DNA from: Tardibacter sp963781025
GTDB taxonomy: Bacteria; Pseudomonadota; Alphaproteobacteria; Sphingomonadales; Sphingomonadaceae
Assembly: GCA_963781025.1 (NCBI GenBank)
Contig: CAWADU010000001.1
Coordinates: 1 to 64,000, forward strand
Direction of reading: 5' to 3'
DNA: 64,000 nucleotides
The translations under genes and the position numbers were made by a program. Below the pieces are notes generated by a model, which saw only the letters and a program-made list of their open reading frames with translations, was not told the DNA's origin and ran no database searches. The first letter of the stretch is position 1; every line of letters starts with the position of its first letter. Shown here one piece after another: positions 47,079 to 57,009 of this stretch.

Positions 47079-48860
47079 ATGTCCACCTATGAAGCGCGGT
47101 TGAATGCGCTCCGTGATGAACTCAAGTCCCGCAAGCTCGACGGCTTTGTCGTGCCGCTCACCGACGAGCATATGAGCGAATATATCGGCGAATACGCCCA
47201 GCGGCTCGCCTGGTTGACGGGATTCGAAGGCTCGGCGGGAACCGCGGTCGTGCTTCAGGGCGAAGCCGCGATCTTCGTCGATGGGCGCTACACCCTGCAG
47301 GTACGGGACCAGGTCGACGGAAAATTCTGGAGCTATAAGTCCATACCGCAGACGAGCGTCGCCGAATGGCTGCAAGGCCATGCGCCCGAAGGCGCGCGCA
47401 TCGGCTATGATCCCTGGCTTCATACCCGCCCATGGGTGAAGACCGCGCGCGAGGCGATGGAGGCGAAAAACGGCGAACTCATCGCGCTTCCCGACAATCC
47501 GGTGGACAGCATCTGGCGGGATAGACCGCAGCCGTCGAACGCGCGCCTGATCGTCCACCCCGATCGCCATGCCGGCAAATCCTCCGCTGAAAAGCGGCAG
47601 GAGATCGCCGAATGGCTTCAGGGAAAGCGCGCGGACGCTGCCGTTCTTTCCGCTCTGGATTCGATCGCCTGGGTGTTCAACATCCGGGGGGCGGACGTCG
47701 CCCGGACGCCGGTGGCCCTGGCCTTTGCACTGGTTCATTCCGACGGCACGGCCGATCTTTATGTCGATGAGGCCAAGCTCGACGACGGCGTCCGCGCCCA
47801 CCTCGGCAATGCGGTGCGCGTCCATCCCCGGCTCGATTTCGTCAAAGGGCTTGCCGCGTTTGCCGGAAAGACGGTCGTTGCCGACCCCGCCACAGCCGTC
47901 ACCGCGATCTTCGAACGGCTTGAGCAGGCAGGCGCAAAGGTCATTGAAGCGCGCGATCCTGTCGTGCTGGCCAAGGCGATCAAGAATCCGGTCGAGATCG
48001 CCGGAACCAAAGCCGCCCATGTCCGGGACGGTGCGGCGCTTACCCGCTTCCTGCACTGGCTGGCGGTCGAAGCCCCGAAGGGTGGCCTCGATGAGCTGGC
48101 TGCGGCCGACCGGCTTCACGCCTTCCGCAAGGAAACCGGCGAACTGCGCGACCTTTCGTTCGACACAATTTCGGGAGCGGGCCCCAATGGCGCGATCGTC
48201 CATTACCGGGTGTCGGAAAAGACCAATCGCCCGATCGAGCCCGGCCAGCTTTTCCTGATCAATTCGGGCGGGCAATATCCCGATGGCACGACGGACGTCA
48301 CCCGCACCGTCGCCATCGGCGAACCGACCGCGGAAATGCGCGACCGGTTCACCCGCGTCCTGAAAGGGCATATCGGGATTGCCCGCGCCGTCTTTCCCAA
48401 GGGGACGCGCGGCAGCCAGCTCGACATCCTGGCCCGGCAGCATCTTTGGGCGGTCGGGCTGGATTACGCGCATGGCACCGGCCACGGCGTCGGCAGCTTC
48501 CTTGCCGTGCATGAAGGGCCGCAGCGGATTGCGACCGGCGGGGCGGTCGACGAGCCATTGCAGGCGGGCATGATCATTTCGGACGAGCCGGGCTATTACA
48601 AGACTGGCGGCTATGGCATCCGTATCGAGAATCTGGTGCTCGTCGTGCCGCACCAGATCGCGGGCGCGGAAAAGGAAATGTTCGGCTTTGAAACGCTGAC
48701 GCTGGCTCCGATAGATCGGTCGCTCATAGATGAATCGATGCTGGACGATGGCGAAAAGGCGTGGCTCAATGCCTACCATGCCCGCGTGGCGGCAGAGCTT
48801 GGGCCGCTGGTCGGCGCCGAAACGCAAAGCTGGCTGCGGCAGGTGACGCAATCCATCTAA
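47079..48860 (+). CDS. Aminopeptidase P family (M24B) protein with a substituted metal ligand
   Basis: Xaa-Pro aminopeptidase of 593 residues, three-domain type like eukaryotic cytosolic XPNPEP1. Two creatinase-like N-terminal domains lead to the pita-bread metal domain. Metal ligands of the family are Asp, Asp, His, Glu, Glu. Here the second Asp is D406 (TTDVTRT), the His H469 (HGTGHGVGSF), the Glu residues E503 (SDEPGYY) and E517 (GIRIENL). The first, normally in LIDSGGQY, is Asn395 (LINSGGQY). Asn at this place would weaken the dimetal site and probably activity. The codon AAT at 48261 would be GAT in a GATTC context. It is divergent from the oligopeptidase gene. Confidence 0.9.
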   Translation: MSTYEARLNALRDELKSRKLDGFVVPLTDEHMSEYIGEYAQRLAWLTGFEGSAGTAVVLQGEAAIFVDGRYTLQVRDQVDGKFWSYKSIPQTSVAEWLQGHAPEGARIGYDPWLHTRPWVKTAREAMEAKNGELIALPDNPVDSIWRDRPQPSNARLIVHPDRHAGKSSAEKRQEIAEWLQGKRADAAVLSALDSIAWVFNIRGADVARTPVALAFALVHSDGTADLYVDEAKLDDGVRAHLGNAVRVHPRLDFVKGLAAFAGKTVVADPATAVTAIFERLEQAGAKVIEARDPVVLAKAIKNPVEIAGTKAAHVRDGAALTRFLHWLAVEAPKGGLDELAAADRLHAFRKETGELRDLSFDTISGAGPNGAIVHYRVSEKTNRPIEPGQLFLINSGGQYPDGTTDVTRTVAIGEPTAEMRDRFTRVLKGHIGIARAVFPKGTRGSQLDILARQHLWAVGLDYAHGTGHGVGSFLAVHEGPQRIATGGAVDEPLQAGMIISDEPGYYKTGGYGIRIENLVLVVPHQIAGAEKEMFGFETLTLAPIDRSLIDESMLDDGEKAWLNAYHARVAAELGPLVGAETQSWLRQVTQSI

Positions 48861-48874
48861 CCGGGAGACGAATG

Positions 48875-49457
48875 ATGACCAGGAATTTTTTCGCCGGCGC
48901 GGTCGCGCTTCGGAATCGCGGTTGCCGGCGGCTGGTCGATCGCTCAGGCATCGCAAGGGCAGAAGGGCGGGACGGTCTACGACTATAAATTGACCGCCAT
49001 CGACGGCACGCCGATGCCGCTGTCGCATTTCCGGGGTAAGGTGGTTTTGCTGGTCAACACCGCCAGCTTCTGCGGATTCACGCCTCAATATGAGGGGCTG
49101 CAAAAGCTCCAGAGCACCTATGCGCCGCGCGGCTTCACCGTGATCGGCGTTCCGTCAGGCAATTTCCTTGGCCAGGAATATAAGTCCAACAAGGAAATCT
49201 CGACCTTCTGCAAGACCAAGTTCGGCATCAAATTCCCGCTCGCCGAAAAGAGCGACGTCATCGGCCCGACCGCGATTCCCGTTTATAAATGGGCGGCGGC
49301 GGAACTCGGCATGGCGAACATCCCCAAATGGAATTTTCACAAATATCTGATCGGCCGCGACGGCAGGCTGATCACGGCATTCGGCACAAAGGTCGATCCG
49401 ATGGATATTAAGGTGACGAACGCGATCGATGCGGCGTTGGAAAAGCCTGCCGGTTAG
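48875..49457 (+). pseudogene. gpx: Exported glutathione peroxidase, frameshift in the signal peptide
   Basis: Thiol peroxidase of the glutathione peroxidase family. The mature part is intact: VVLLVNTASFCGFTPQYEGL with the catalytic Cys, NFLGQE with Gln and KWNFHKYLI with Trp. The start fits the ATG at 48875 (GGGAG seven bases upstream) reading MTRNFFAGAVAL, but then the frame is lost: the continuation GIAVAGGWSIAQASQ, then YDYKLTAIDG, is in another frame. One extra base near 48911 explains it. A TTG at 48990 could start a cytosolic form without the signal. The insertion lies two bases from an intact GAATC. If it is an error, the protein is periplasmic. Confidence 0.8.
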
Positions 49458-49471
49458 CAAAACCCCGCGCT

Positions 49472-49630
49472 TTAGCGGGATTGGCGCTCAGGGTCGGAAG
49501 ACGATGATGCGCCTTCCGCCTCGTCCTTCGGCTTCTCCTCCGCAACCGCCCGGGCCTGCGCCTTTCTGCGCCGCAGGTTCGCGCGAAGCGCCTCGGCCAG
49601 CCGCGCTTTCTTTTCCGCTTCTAAAGTCAT
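49472..49630 (-). CDS. Small basic protein, 52 residues
   Basis: A 52-residue frame that opens MTLEAEKKARLAEALRANLR and continues RRKAQARAVAEEKPKDE. This helical, Arg/Ala/Lys-rich start (AEALRANLRRRKAQ) recurs in short hypothetical proteins of sphingomonads, as far as I recall, often beside cell-envelope genes. There is no membrane helix. It is antisense to nothing else and faces the gpx stop at 16 bases. Function is unknown. Confidence 0.55.
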   Translation of the reverse strand: MTLEAEKKARLAEALRANLRRRKAQARAVAEEKPKDEAEGASSSSDPERQSR

Positions 49631-49754
49631 GCGGTTCTTTTGCCGCGATCCGGGGACGGTGTCAGCCCCGTTTGCTTAGGCATCCGCAAAGCTTGCCTTG
49701 ACAACAAGGCCATGCTTTGCCCATAGCGCGGCCTCGCCGGTTCGGCGGGGTCAC

Positions 49755-49829
<75 letters not shown>

Positions 49830-49891
49830 CCCCCCGAACGGCGAGATATCAGGCGTGCAGGCCCTCGGCGCCTGCCGCTGCGCCTGAAGCG

Positions 49892-50707
49892 TCATGACCG
49901 GCTGGCCGTGGCGCTCAAAGCCCGCAGCCCCACACGATAGTCGGGATAAAGAGGCCGCCAGCCAAGCAGCCGCTTGGCCTTGTTGTTCGCGACGCGTCGA
50001 TTTTCGTCATAGAAAGCCTGTGCTTGCGGCGAGAGCCGGGCTTCGGCGAGCGATTGCAGCGGCGGCGGCGGCATGCCCAGCAGATGGCATGCATAGGCGA
50101 TCACCTGGTTCTGGCTGCACGGGAAATCATCAGCCAGATTGTAGAGGCCGGCCGGACCCTGTTTCATCGACAGGACGACGCCTGCGGCGATGTCGTCGAC
50201 ATGGACTCGGCTGAAGACCTGCCCAGGCAGGTCGATGCGACGCGCCTGGCCGCCAAGCACGCGTTCCAGTGGCGACCGCCCCGGCCCATAGATGCCCGGC
50301 AGGCGAAAGATGCGAACGTCCGGGCGTATTGCCTGCCATTCCCGGTCCGCCGCGACGCGCATATTGCGCCTGCCGCCCCCGATGGGCGCTGTTTCGTCCA
50401 CATAGGCGCCGCCGGTGTCGCCATAGACACCGGTAGCGGACAAATAGCCGGTCCATTGTGCGGCCGATCGTCGCAGATGCTCGCCATAGCGGGACAATAC
50501 CGGATCGCCGCCGTCTGCCGGTGGAACCGAGGACAATATGTGAGTCGCGCTCGCAATGGCCTTGCGCACATTGGCATCATCGTCGAATGCGATGGATGGG
50601 CCTTCGGCTTGCTGCTTCGTGGCCGTGATCTGCCACCCTTTCGCAGCCAATCGCGCGGCGATGCGTTGACCGGAATACCCCATTCCGAAGAGAAGCAGAT
50701 GTGGCAT
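49892..50707 (-). CDS. NAD(P)-binding SDR-type protein (YeeZ-like)
   Basis: Atypical short-chain dehydrogenase/epimerase-like protein of 271 residues. The cofactor loop is LLFGMGYSGQRIA (Gly8, Gly10, Gly13). Further on are TGYLSATGVYGD with the catalytic Tyr region and RLPGIYGPGRSPLERV. Such proteins relate to YeeZ and nucleoside-diphosphate-sugar epimerases, but no reaction is established. It is divergent from pepN by 47 bases. Confidence 0.85.
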   Translation of the reverse strand: MPHLLLFGMGYSGQRIAARLAAKGWQITATKQQAEGPSIAFDDDANVRKAIASATHILSSVPPADGGDPVLSRYGEHLRRSAAQWTGYLSATGVYGDTGGAYVDETAPIGGGRRNMRVAADREWQAIRPDVRIFRLPGIYGPGRSPLERVLGGQARRIDLPGQVFSRVHVDDIAAGVVLSMKQGPAGLYNLADDFPCSQNQVIAYACHLLGMPPPPLQSLAEARLSPQAQAFYDENRRVANNKAKRLLGWRPLYPDYRVGLRALSATASRS

Positions 50708-50754
50708 CGCCGCTGTCTAGCGCGTCGCAAACGAACCGCGTAGAGGCAATCGAC

Positions 50755-53347
50755 ATGGACGCGCATTCTACAACTCCGCACCCGGTTCGCCGTCAGGACT
50801 ATCGGCAGCCCGACTGGCTCGTGCCGCAGCTCGCGCTCGACTTCGATCTCGATCCGGCGCGAACCAAGGTGAAAGCGACACTGTCTGTCGTACGAAATGG
50901 CGATCACGACCGCCCGTTGCGGCTGGACGGCGCCGGGCTGACGCTGTTGAAGGTCGTGCTTGACGGCCGCGAGCTTGCGCCGGGTGCGTGGCGCATGGAG
51001 GCGGGCCAGCTTGTCCTGGACGTGAAGGCGGCTTCGGCGACGGTCGAAACCCTGGTCAGCATTTCGCCCGAAACGAATACCCAGTTGATGGGGCTTTATG
51101 CCTCGGGCGGGTTATTGTGCACGCAATGCGAGGCTGAAGGGTTCAGGCGCATCACCTGGTTTCCGGATCGTCCGGACGTGCTCAGTCGCTATCGCGTGCG
51201 TCTTCGGGCCGAACGCGCGCGGTTTCCGGTGCTGCTGTCCAACGGAAACCTCGTTGCCGAAGGCCAGGGGGCCGATGCAATGCACTGGACGGAATGGGAA
51301 GATCCGTTTCCCAAGCCCTGCTATCTGTTTGCCCTGGTTGCGGGCGACCTTGCCGCATTGCGCGACACGTTCACGAGCGCCAGCGGTCGCAAGGTCGATC
51401 TCGGCATCTGGGTCCGCGAGAGCGATCTCGACAAGACGCAGCATGCGATGGCCGCGCTCAAGGCTTCGATGGCTTGGGACGAACGTGTTTATGGCCGCGA
51501 ATATGACCTCAACCAGTTCAACATCGTCGCGGTCAATGATTTCAACTTTGGCGCGATGGAGAACAAGAGCCTCAACATCTTCAACGCCCGCTACATATTG
51601 GCCGATGCGGAGACCGCGACCGACGCCGATTTCGATGCGGTTGCGGCGGTCGTCGCGCACGAATATTTCCACAACTGGTCGGGCAATCGCGTCACCTGCC
51701 GCGACTGGTTCCAGCTCTCGCTGAAGGAGGGCTTCACCGTCTTTCGCGATCAGAGCTTTTCGGCGGACGAAAGCTCATCGGCGGTCAAGCGGATCGAGGA
51801 CGTGCGTTCGCTTCGCGCGGTCCAGTTCCCCGAGGACGCCGGGCCGCTGGCCCATCCGGTGCGTCCGGAAAGCTATTTTGAAATATCCAATTTCTATACA
51901 TCGACCGTCTACAACAAGGGTGCCGAAGTCATCCGCATGATGGCGACCCTGCTTGGGCCGGAGCGGTTCCGGAAGGGCTCCGACCTCTATTTCGAACGCC
52001 ATGACGGACAAGCCGTCACGTGCGAGGATTTCGTCCGCGCCATGGAGGATGCGAGCGGCGTCGACCTCACCCAGTTCCGTCTATGGTATTCCCAGGCGGG
52101 GACGCCGCGGGTGGAGGCCGCGCTGCGCTATGACGAAGCGTCGCGCGGCGCGGAACTTACGTTGAAGCAGGCTCTGCCGCCAACGCCTGGCCAACTGCAA
52201 AAGCAGCCGATGCATATCCCGCTGAAGCTGGCGCTGTTCGGTCGCGAGTTCCGGCGCGCGTCTCGTCGATGAAAAGCTGGTCGAGCTGCGGTCGTTCGAA
52301 CAACGGATCGTGTTCAACGAACTTGCCGAAGCCCCTGTCCTCTCGATCAATCGGGGTTTTTCGGCACCCGTCGTCATTGAATCCAGGCGTGATGCCGGTG
52401 ATCTGGCGTTCTTGTCGGGCCATGACGACGATCCCTTCGCCCGTTACGAGGCCTTGCAACAACTGATGCTCAATTCGCTGATCGCCGGTGTGGGGGGCGA
52501 TCGGGGCGGGTTCTCCGCAGTGGTGGACGCGGTCGGCTGGACGCTGGACGACGACGCGCTCGACCGGGCATTTATGGCCGAAGCCGTGTTGCTGCCCTCC
52601 GAAGGCTTCATCGGCGATCGCATGGACAGCGTCGATCCCGAGGCCATTCATCAGACGCGCGAGGTCTTGCGCAAGGCCATGGGCAATGCGCTGGCGGACA
52701 AATGGCGGGCGCATTATGACGCAAGCTCTGCGAACCGCTTCGAGCTGTCGCCCGCCGCCAAGGGCGCGCGCAGGATGCGCTCGGTTGCGTTGGGATATCT
52801 TTCGGCAAACGGCGATCCGGATGCCGCGGCGCTGGCTTATCGGCAGTTCGAGACGGCGGACAACATGACCGACCGGCAGGGCGCGCTGGCGGTGCTCGCC
52901 AATGGTGACTCAAAGGAGCGGATCACCGCGCTTGCCGCCTTCCACGACCGGTATGCCCATGACCCGCTCGTCATCGACAAATGGTTCGCAACGCAGGCCC
53001 TGTCGATCCGTGATGATACACTGGAGGCCGTTGTCAGGCTGTCCGTTCATCCGGACTTCCATATCGCCAATCCCAACCGGCTGCGGTCGCTGGTCGGCAG
53101 TTTCGCTTCAAACCAGCGCGCGTTCCATTCGGGCGAGGGCGAAGGATACCGCTTCCTGGCCGATACGATAATTGCCGTCGACCGGATCAATCCCCAATCG
53201 GCGGCGCGACTGGTGACGCCGCTGGGCCGCTGGCGGCGGTTCCTCGGTGAAAGGAGCCAAACGATGCATCGCGAACTTGAGCGGATTGCTGCTGCGCCAC
53301 GGCTGTCGAAGGACGTCCTGGAACAGGTTTCGAAGAGCCTGGGCTGA
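50755..53347 (+). pseudogene. pepN: Aminopeptidase N (M1 family), one frameshift
   Basis: Zinc aminopeptidase, about 863 residues if intact, broad N-terminal exopeptidase of the cytosol. The catalytic half is intact in the first frame: GAMENKSLNIFN (266-) and the zinc motif HEYFHNWSGNRVT from residue 302, with LKEGFTVFRDQSF. After codon 497 the frame is lost (GRE, then a stop at 52270-52272). The C-terminal helical domain continues in another frame as GARLVDEKLVELRSFEQRIV to 53347. One extra base in GAGTTC at 52246-52251 explains this; deleting one T gives GAGTC. The ATG at 50755 follows a GAGG; GTG at 50701 is an alternative. If the insertion is false, the gene is normal. Confidence 0.88.
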
Positions 53348-53383
53348 ACGGCCTGTCCGCGAACGACCGCCCGGTCCGGGTTT

Positions 53384-53983
53384 TCAGACCGCGCCGACCC
53401 AGTCCGCGACCTGCTGGGCCACTTCGGTCGCTGCTTCGTTCAAGGCCCTCGCCACGGCGCGGGGATCCCGGCTGCTGGTGGGACGGCTGGACTCAAAGCG
53501 CCTGGTGGCGACACCCGTGCCGTCGGCAAGGGTGACGGTTGCGTCATATCGCACGCTTGCTTTGGGCGCCGACGGATCGGTCGCATCAAGGCCGAAGTCG
53601 ACAAGCTGTCCCGTCAGCCGGTGTCCGGGGTCGTAAGTCGTCTGGCGCGGATCGAGCACGACCAGCTTGGTGCGGGCTGTGATGGTATCCGACACAAGGC
53701 GCTGAAACAGGTTGCCGGGCGCCTCTACCCACTGCGCATTCTTGATATAGGCATATTCGGTGGGGCTTACGCGCACCGGAATGCGCATCGTCTGGATCGC
53801 GGCGGGTACGGTCGGTACCACCACCGTGATCGTTGCGCCGGCCTTGGCGCTTCGCGATGGAAGCTCGGCCGGCACAGGCGACGACAGGGTGAAAAGGGTG
53901 GGGGGCGCCTTCGGCCCATTGAGCCCCAGACAGCCCGACAGGGCAAGCGATGCGGCTAGCGCGATGATCGGCTTATTTTGCAT
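53384..53983 (-). CDS. ABC-type transport auxiliary lipoprotein of an MCE system
   Basis: Lipoprotein of 199 residues. The signal MQNKPIIALAASLALSGC ends in a lipobox (LSGC). The fold region PTLFTLSSPVPAELP and the later VEAPGNLFQRLVSDTI match the PqiC/ABC auxiliary-lipoprotein family, outer-membrane partner of MCE transporters. It starts inside the stop of the MlaD-type gene (ATG at 53983), so translation is coupled. It is the last gene of a four-gene lipid transport operon. Confidence 0.85.
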   Translation of the reverse strand: MQNKPIIALAASLALSGCLGLNGPKAPPTLFTLSSPVPAELPSRSAKAGATITVVVPTVPAAIQTMRIPVRVSPTEYAYIKNAQWVEAPGNLFQRLVSDTITARTKLVVLDPRQTTYDPGHRLTGQLVDFGLDATDPSAPKASVRYDATVTLADGTGVATRRFESSRPTSSRDPRAVARALNEAATEVAQQVADWVGAV

Positions 53984-54926
53984 GGCGGGGCTCATAGTCT
54001 GGGAGTTTGGGTCCACCGAAGATCACGCTGTTCGGGTTTCGGTTCACCCGGTTGGCGATAGCGTTCAGCGACGATGACATGTCGCGAAGTTCCACCACCA
54101 ATTCACCGACCTGCGGCAGCGTCTGCTTGGAAAAGGCCTGCAAGCTTGGTTGCGCGCCCTTCATGGTCGTGTCGATGGTGGCGAGCGTATGGTCGGCCTG
54201 TTTCACCGCGCGACGAAGGTCCGCGACAAGCGGTTTCCCATCCTCGTTCATCAGCTCATTGGTCGTGCTTGCCAGCTTGCCCATTTGTTCGGCGGCGTCG
54301 CCCGCTTGCTTGATCGCAACGCGCGCCTCGATCAGCGTCTGGGTGATTTCGGGCGAATGATTGGCAAGTTCGCGGCTGATGCGGTTGGTGTTTTCCAATA
54401 TCCCGGCGATGGACGCCTGGTTATGATCGGACAGCAACTGCGTCAGGCGTTCCGTCAATGTCGTCAGCCTTTCCAGAAGCTGGGGCGCATTGTTCAGCAG
54501 TTCGCCCAGCGCTCCGGGCTTGGCCGGGATCACCGGCCTGCCTTCTGGCCCCGGTTCCACAATCGGCGGCGCGCCGCGAATGGCGCCGTCGAGCGCGATC
54601 TGGGATACGCCGGTGAACCCGATGCCTTCGATGCTTGCGGTGGTTCCCTGCAGGATCGGCACGTCGTCGTTGACGGAGATGCGTACCCGCACGAACTCAG
54701 GCGTGTTGGGCAATAACGCGATGTTTTTCACCTCGCCCACCGGGACGCCGGAAAAGGCGACGCCGGAGCCCCGCGCCAGGCCGCTCACCGATTGGTTGAA
54801 GAAGACGTCATATTCCTTTTTTTCCCCGCCGCCGATGCGTGCCATCCAGACGATGAATATGACCGTGGCCAGTAGCAGGGCCAGTACGGTGGTGCCGACC
54901 AGGATATAGTTGCTCTTGTTTTCCAT
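53973..54926 (-). CDS. mlaD: MlaD-type MCE substrate-binding protein
   Basis: Inner-membrane-anchored protein of 317 residues. One N-terminal transmembrane helix (YILVGTTVLALLLATVIFIV) is followed by the MCE domain (about 38-115) with YDVFFNQSVSGLARGSGVAF and SGVPVGEVKNIALLP, then a long helical segment (about 150-290) that would form the periplasmic tube for lipids. It is longer than E. coli MlaD (183 residues). It overlaps its neighbours by 1 and 11 bases. Confidence 0.9.
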   Translation of the reverse strand: MENKSNYILVGTTVLALLLATVIFIVWMARIGGGEKKEYDVFFNQSVSGLARGSGVAFSGVPVGEVKNIALLPNTPEFVRVRISVNDDVPILQGTTASIEGIGFTGVSQIALDGAIRGAPPIVEPGPEGRPVIPAKPGALGELLNNAPQLLERLTTLTERLTQLLSDHNQASIAGILENTNRISRELANHSPEITQTLIEARVAIKQAGDAAEQMGKLASTTNELMNEDGKPLVADLRRAVKQADHTLATIDTTMKGAQPSLQAFSKQTLPQVGELVVELRDMSSSLNAIANRVNRNPNSVIFGGPKLPDYEPRHAK

Positions 54927-55753
54927 TAGTGCGCGGCCCCCCCGTGATCGTCAGGCGTATGATCGGCGGGACTGTGATCCCTGGCGGTATCTGCCGCAGC
55001 ACGTCCGCGCGGCCCCTGAAAATAGTCGCGAATCCAGGGATGATCAAATGCCAGAAGCTCCGTTATCGTCCCGGTCGCCAGCACCTTCTGGTCAGCCAGC
55101 ACGGCCACCCGGTCGCAGATCGCGTACAAGGTGTCCAGATCATGCGTGATCAGAAAAACCGTCAGGTCCAATGTATCGCGCAGCGACCGGATGAGGTTGT
55201 CGAACGCCGCCGCGCCGATCGGGTCCAGTCCCGAGGTCGGTTCGTCCAGGAACAGGAGCAAGGGATCGAGCGCCAGCGCCCGGGCAAGGCTGGCGCGCTT
55301 TCGCATCCCGCCTGAAAGCTCGGACGGATATTTAGGCCCCGCTTCGGCGGGAAGGCCGGTCATGGCGATCTTGTAGGCAGCGATGCCGTCAAGCAGCGCT
55401 TCGTCCAGCTCATAATATTCGCGCAACGGAACCTGCACATTTTCAGCCACCGTCAGAGTAGAAAAAAGAGCCCCTGCCTGAAAAAGCACCCCCCAACGTC
55501 GCCTGATCTCCTGGTGCGCCTGCGGCCCCGCGCCAATCATGGATTCGCCAAAGACTTCGACCGTGCCGGCTTCGGGTTGCTGGAGCCCGATGATCGATCG
55601 CATCAGCACCGACTTGCCGGTGCCCGACCCGCCGACCACGCCCAGGATTTCGCCGCGGCGCACCTTCAGGTTCAGATCGTCGTGGATGACCTGATCGCCA
55701 AAGGCGTTTTTGAGGCCCTCGACCTTGATGACGATGTCGTCGCCGCTGCTCAT
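54926..55753 (-). CDS. mlaF: MlaF-type ABC transporter ATP-binding protein
   Basis: ATPase of the lipid transporter, 275 residues. Walker A is GGSGTGKSVLMRS, the signature motif is LSGGMRKRASLARAL, and Walker B LLLFLDEPTSGLDP with the switch His in LITHDLD. The C-terminus is His/Asp-rich (DHSPADHTPDDHGG), an unusual tail that might bind metal. Its ATG at 55753 overlaps the permease stop as ATGA. Confidence 0.92.
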   Translation of the reverse strand: MSSGDDIVIKVEGLKNAFGDQVIHDDLNLKVRRGEILGVVGGSGTGKSVLMRSIIGLQQPEAGTVEVFGESMIGAGPQAHQEIRRRWGVLFQAGALFSTLTVAENVQVPLREYYELDEALLDGIAAYKIAMTGLPAEAGPKYPSELSGGMRKRASLARALALDPLLLFLDEPTSGLDPIGAAAFDNLIRSLRDTLDLTVFLITHDLDTLYAICDRVAVLADQKVLATGTITELLAFDHPWIRDYFQGPRGRAAADTARDHSPADHTPDDHGGAAH

Positions 55754-56868
55754 GACCACCCGATTTGGCTGAAGAACACCGCGAAAAAGGCGTCGAGCAC
55801 AATCACGAGGAAAATCCCCTGCACGACGGCGGCGGTGGTCCTGAGGCCTACTTCCTCCGCGTTTCCTTTGACCTGCATGCCCTGATAGCAGCCGGTGACG
55901 GCGATCAGCGCCCCGAAGACCGGCGCCTTGACCAAGCCCACCCACAGGTCGGTGATGGGGACGACTTCGCGGATGCGCTGGACGAAGGTGGCGGGCGGGA
56001 TATCGAGCGAGAGCCAGCAGAATATGCCGCCGCCGATGATCGCGATCAGCGAGGAATAAAAGCCAAGCACGGGCAGCAGCAGAGTCGCGGCAATCGTGCG
56101 CGGCAGGACCAGCGCCTCCATCGGCGACACCCCGATGGTGCGCATCGCGTCGATTTCCTCGCCGAGACGCATCGAGCCGATCTGGGCGGCAAAGGCCGAT
56201 CCGGACCGGCCCGCCATCATGATCGCGGTCATGAGCACCCCCAGTTCGCGGAGCGTGATCCGTCCGATCAGGTTGATCGCAAAGACTTCGGCACCGAACT
56301 GGCGGAGCTGAACGGCGCCCTGCTGGGCGATCACGATGCCGATGAGGAAGCTCATCAGCCCGACGATGCCGAGCGCATTTACGCCCACCACCTCGAACTG
56401 CCGGATTACCGCATTGAGCCGAAACCGCTTCGGGTTGCGGATGACGGTCAGGGCCGCGACCAGGATGTGGCCGAAGAACTCGACAAACGCGATCAGCGTA
56501 CGGAAGGCTTCGATGGTCGCCTTGCCCACATCGCTCATCACCCGGGCAAAGGGCGGTCGGGGATCGGGACGGATTTTTACCGGATGGTCGCCTTCCCCAA
56601 CCTGTTCGATCAACCGCGTCATACCCGCGTTCGCTCCGGTCAACCGGACCCGGCCCTCGCGGTTTTTCTGGAATCGATGGATCACGAACGCGCCGACCGT
56701 GTCCATCCTTTCGACCTTTGAAAGATCCAGGACGAATGAGCCATCGGTGGGAAGCGCGGCAAGCCGGTCGGGCAGGTCGCCGATGCGCGCCAGGGTCAGG
56801 CGGCCGGAGAGGCCCAGCAACCGCGCGTCGCCATCCTGGTGTTCCTCGAAATCGGCGCGCGTGGTCAT
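55750..56868 (-). CDS. mlaE: MlaE-type permease with N-terminal STAS domain
   Basis: Inner-membrane permease of 372 residues. Residues about 1-95 form a STAS domain (GSFVLDLSKVERMDTVGAFV), the function that MlaB supplies as a separate protein in E. coli; here it is fused. The MlaE part (about 115-370) has five or six helices, with SFLIGIVIAQQGAVQLRQFG and the signature MMAGRSGSAFAAQIGSM. It starts the operon permease / ATPase / MCE / lipoprotein, probably moving phospholipids between the membranes. Confidence 0.93.
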   Translation of the reverse strand: MTTRADFEEHQDGDARLLGLSGRLTLARIGDLPDRLAALPTDGSFVLDLSKVERMDTVGAFVIHRFQKNREGRVRLTGANAGMTRLIEQVGEGDHPVKIRPDPRPPFARVMSDVGKATIEAFRTLIAFVEFFGHILVAALTVIRNPKRFRLNAVIRQFEVVGVNALGIVGLMSFLIGIVIAQQGAVQLRQFGAEVFAINLIGRITLRELGVLMTAIMMAGRSGSAFAAQIGSMRLGEEIDAMRTIGVSPMEALVLPRTIAATLLLPVLGFYSSLIAIIGGGIFCWLSLDIPPATFVQRIREVVPITDLWVGLVKAPVFGALIAVTGCYQGMQVKGNAEEVGLRTTAAVVQGIFLVIVLDAFFAVFFSQIGWS

Positions 56869-57009
56869 AAGGTCGTTACGTTGGCCGATGCAGGCAAATC
56901 GGGCAAGACTTGAAAACGCTGGCTTTCGATCAGAAAAAGGGCCGGCACTTCATATTGTTGCCATAACCACCGGCAAGAGCTGTCCGATGACCAAACCGCC
57001 TTATCGCCG

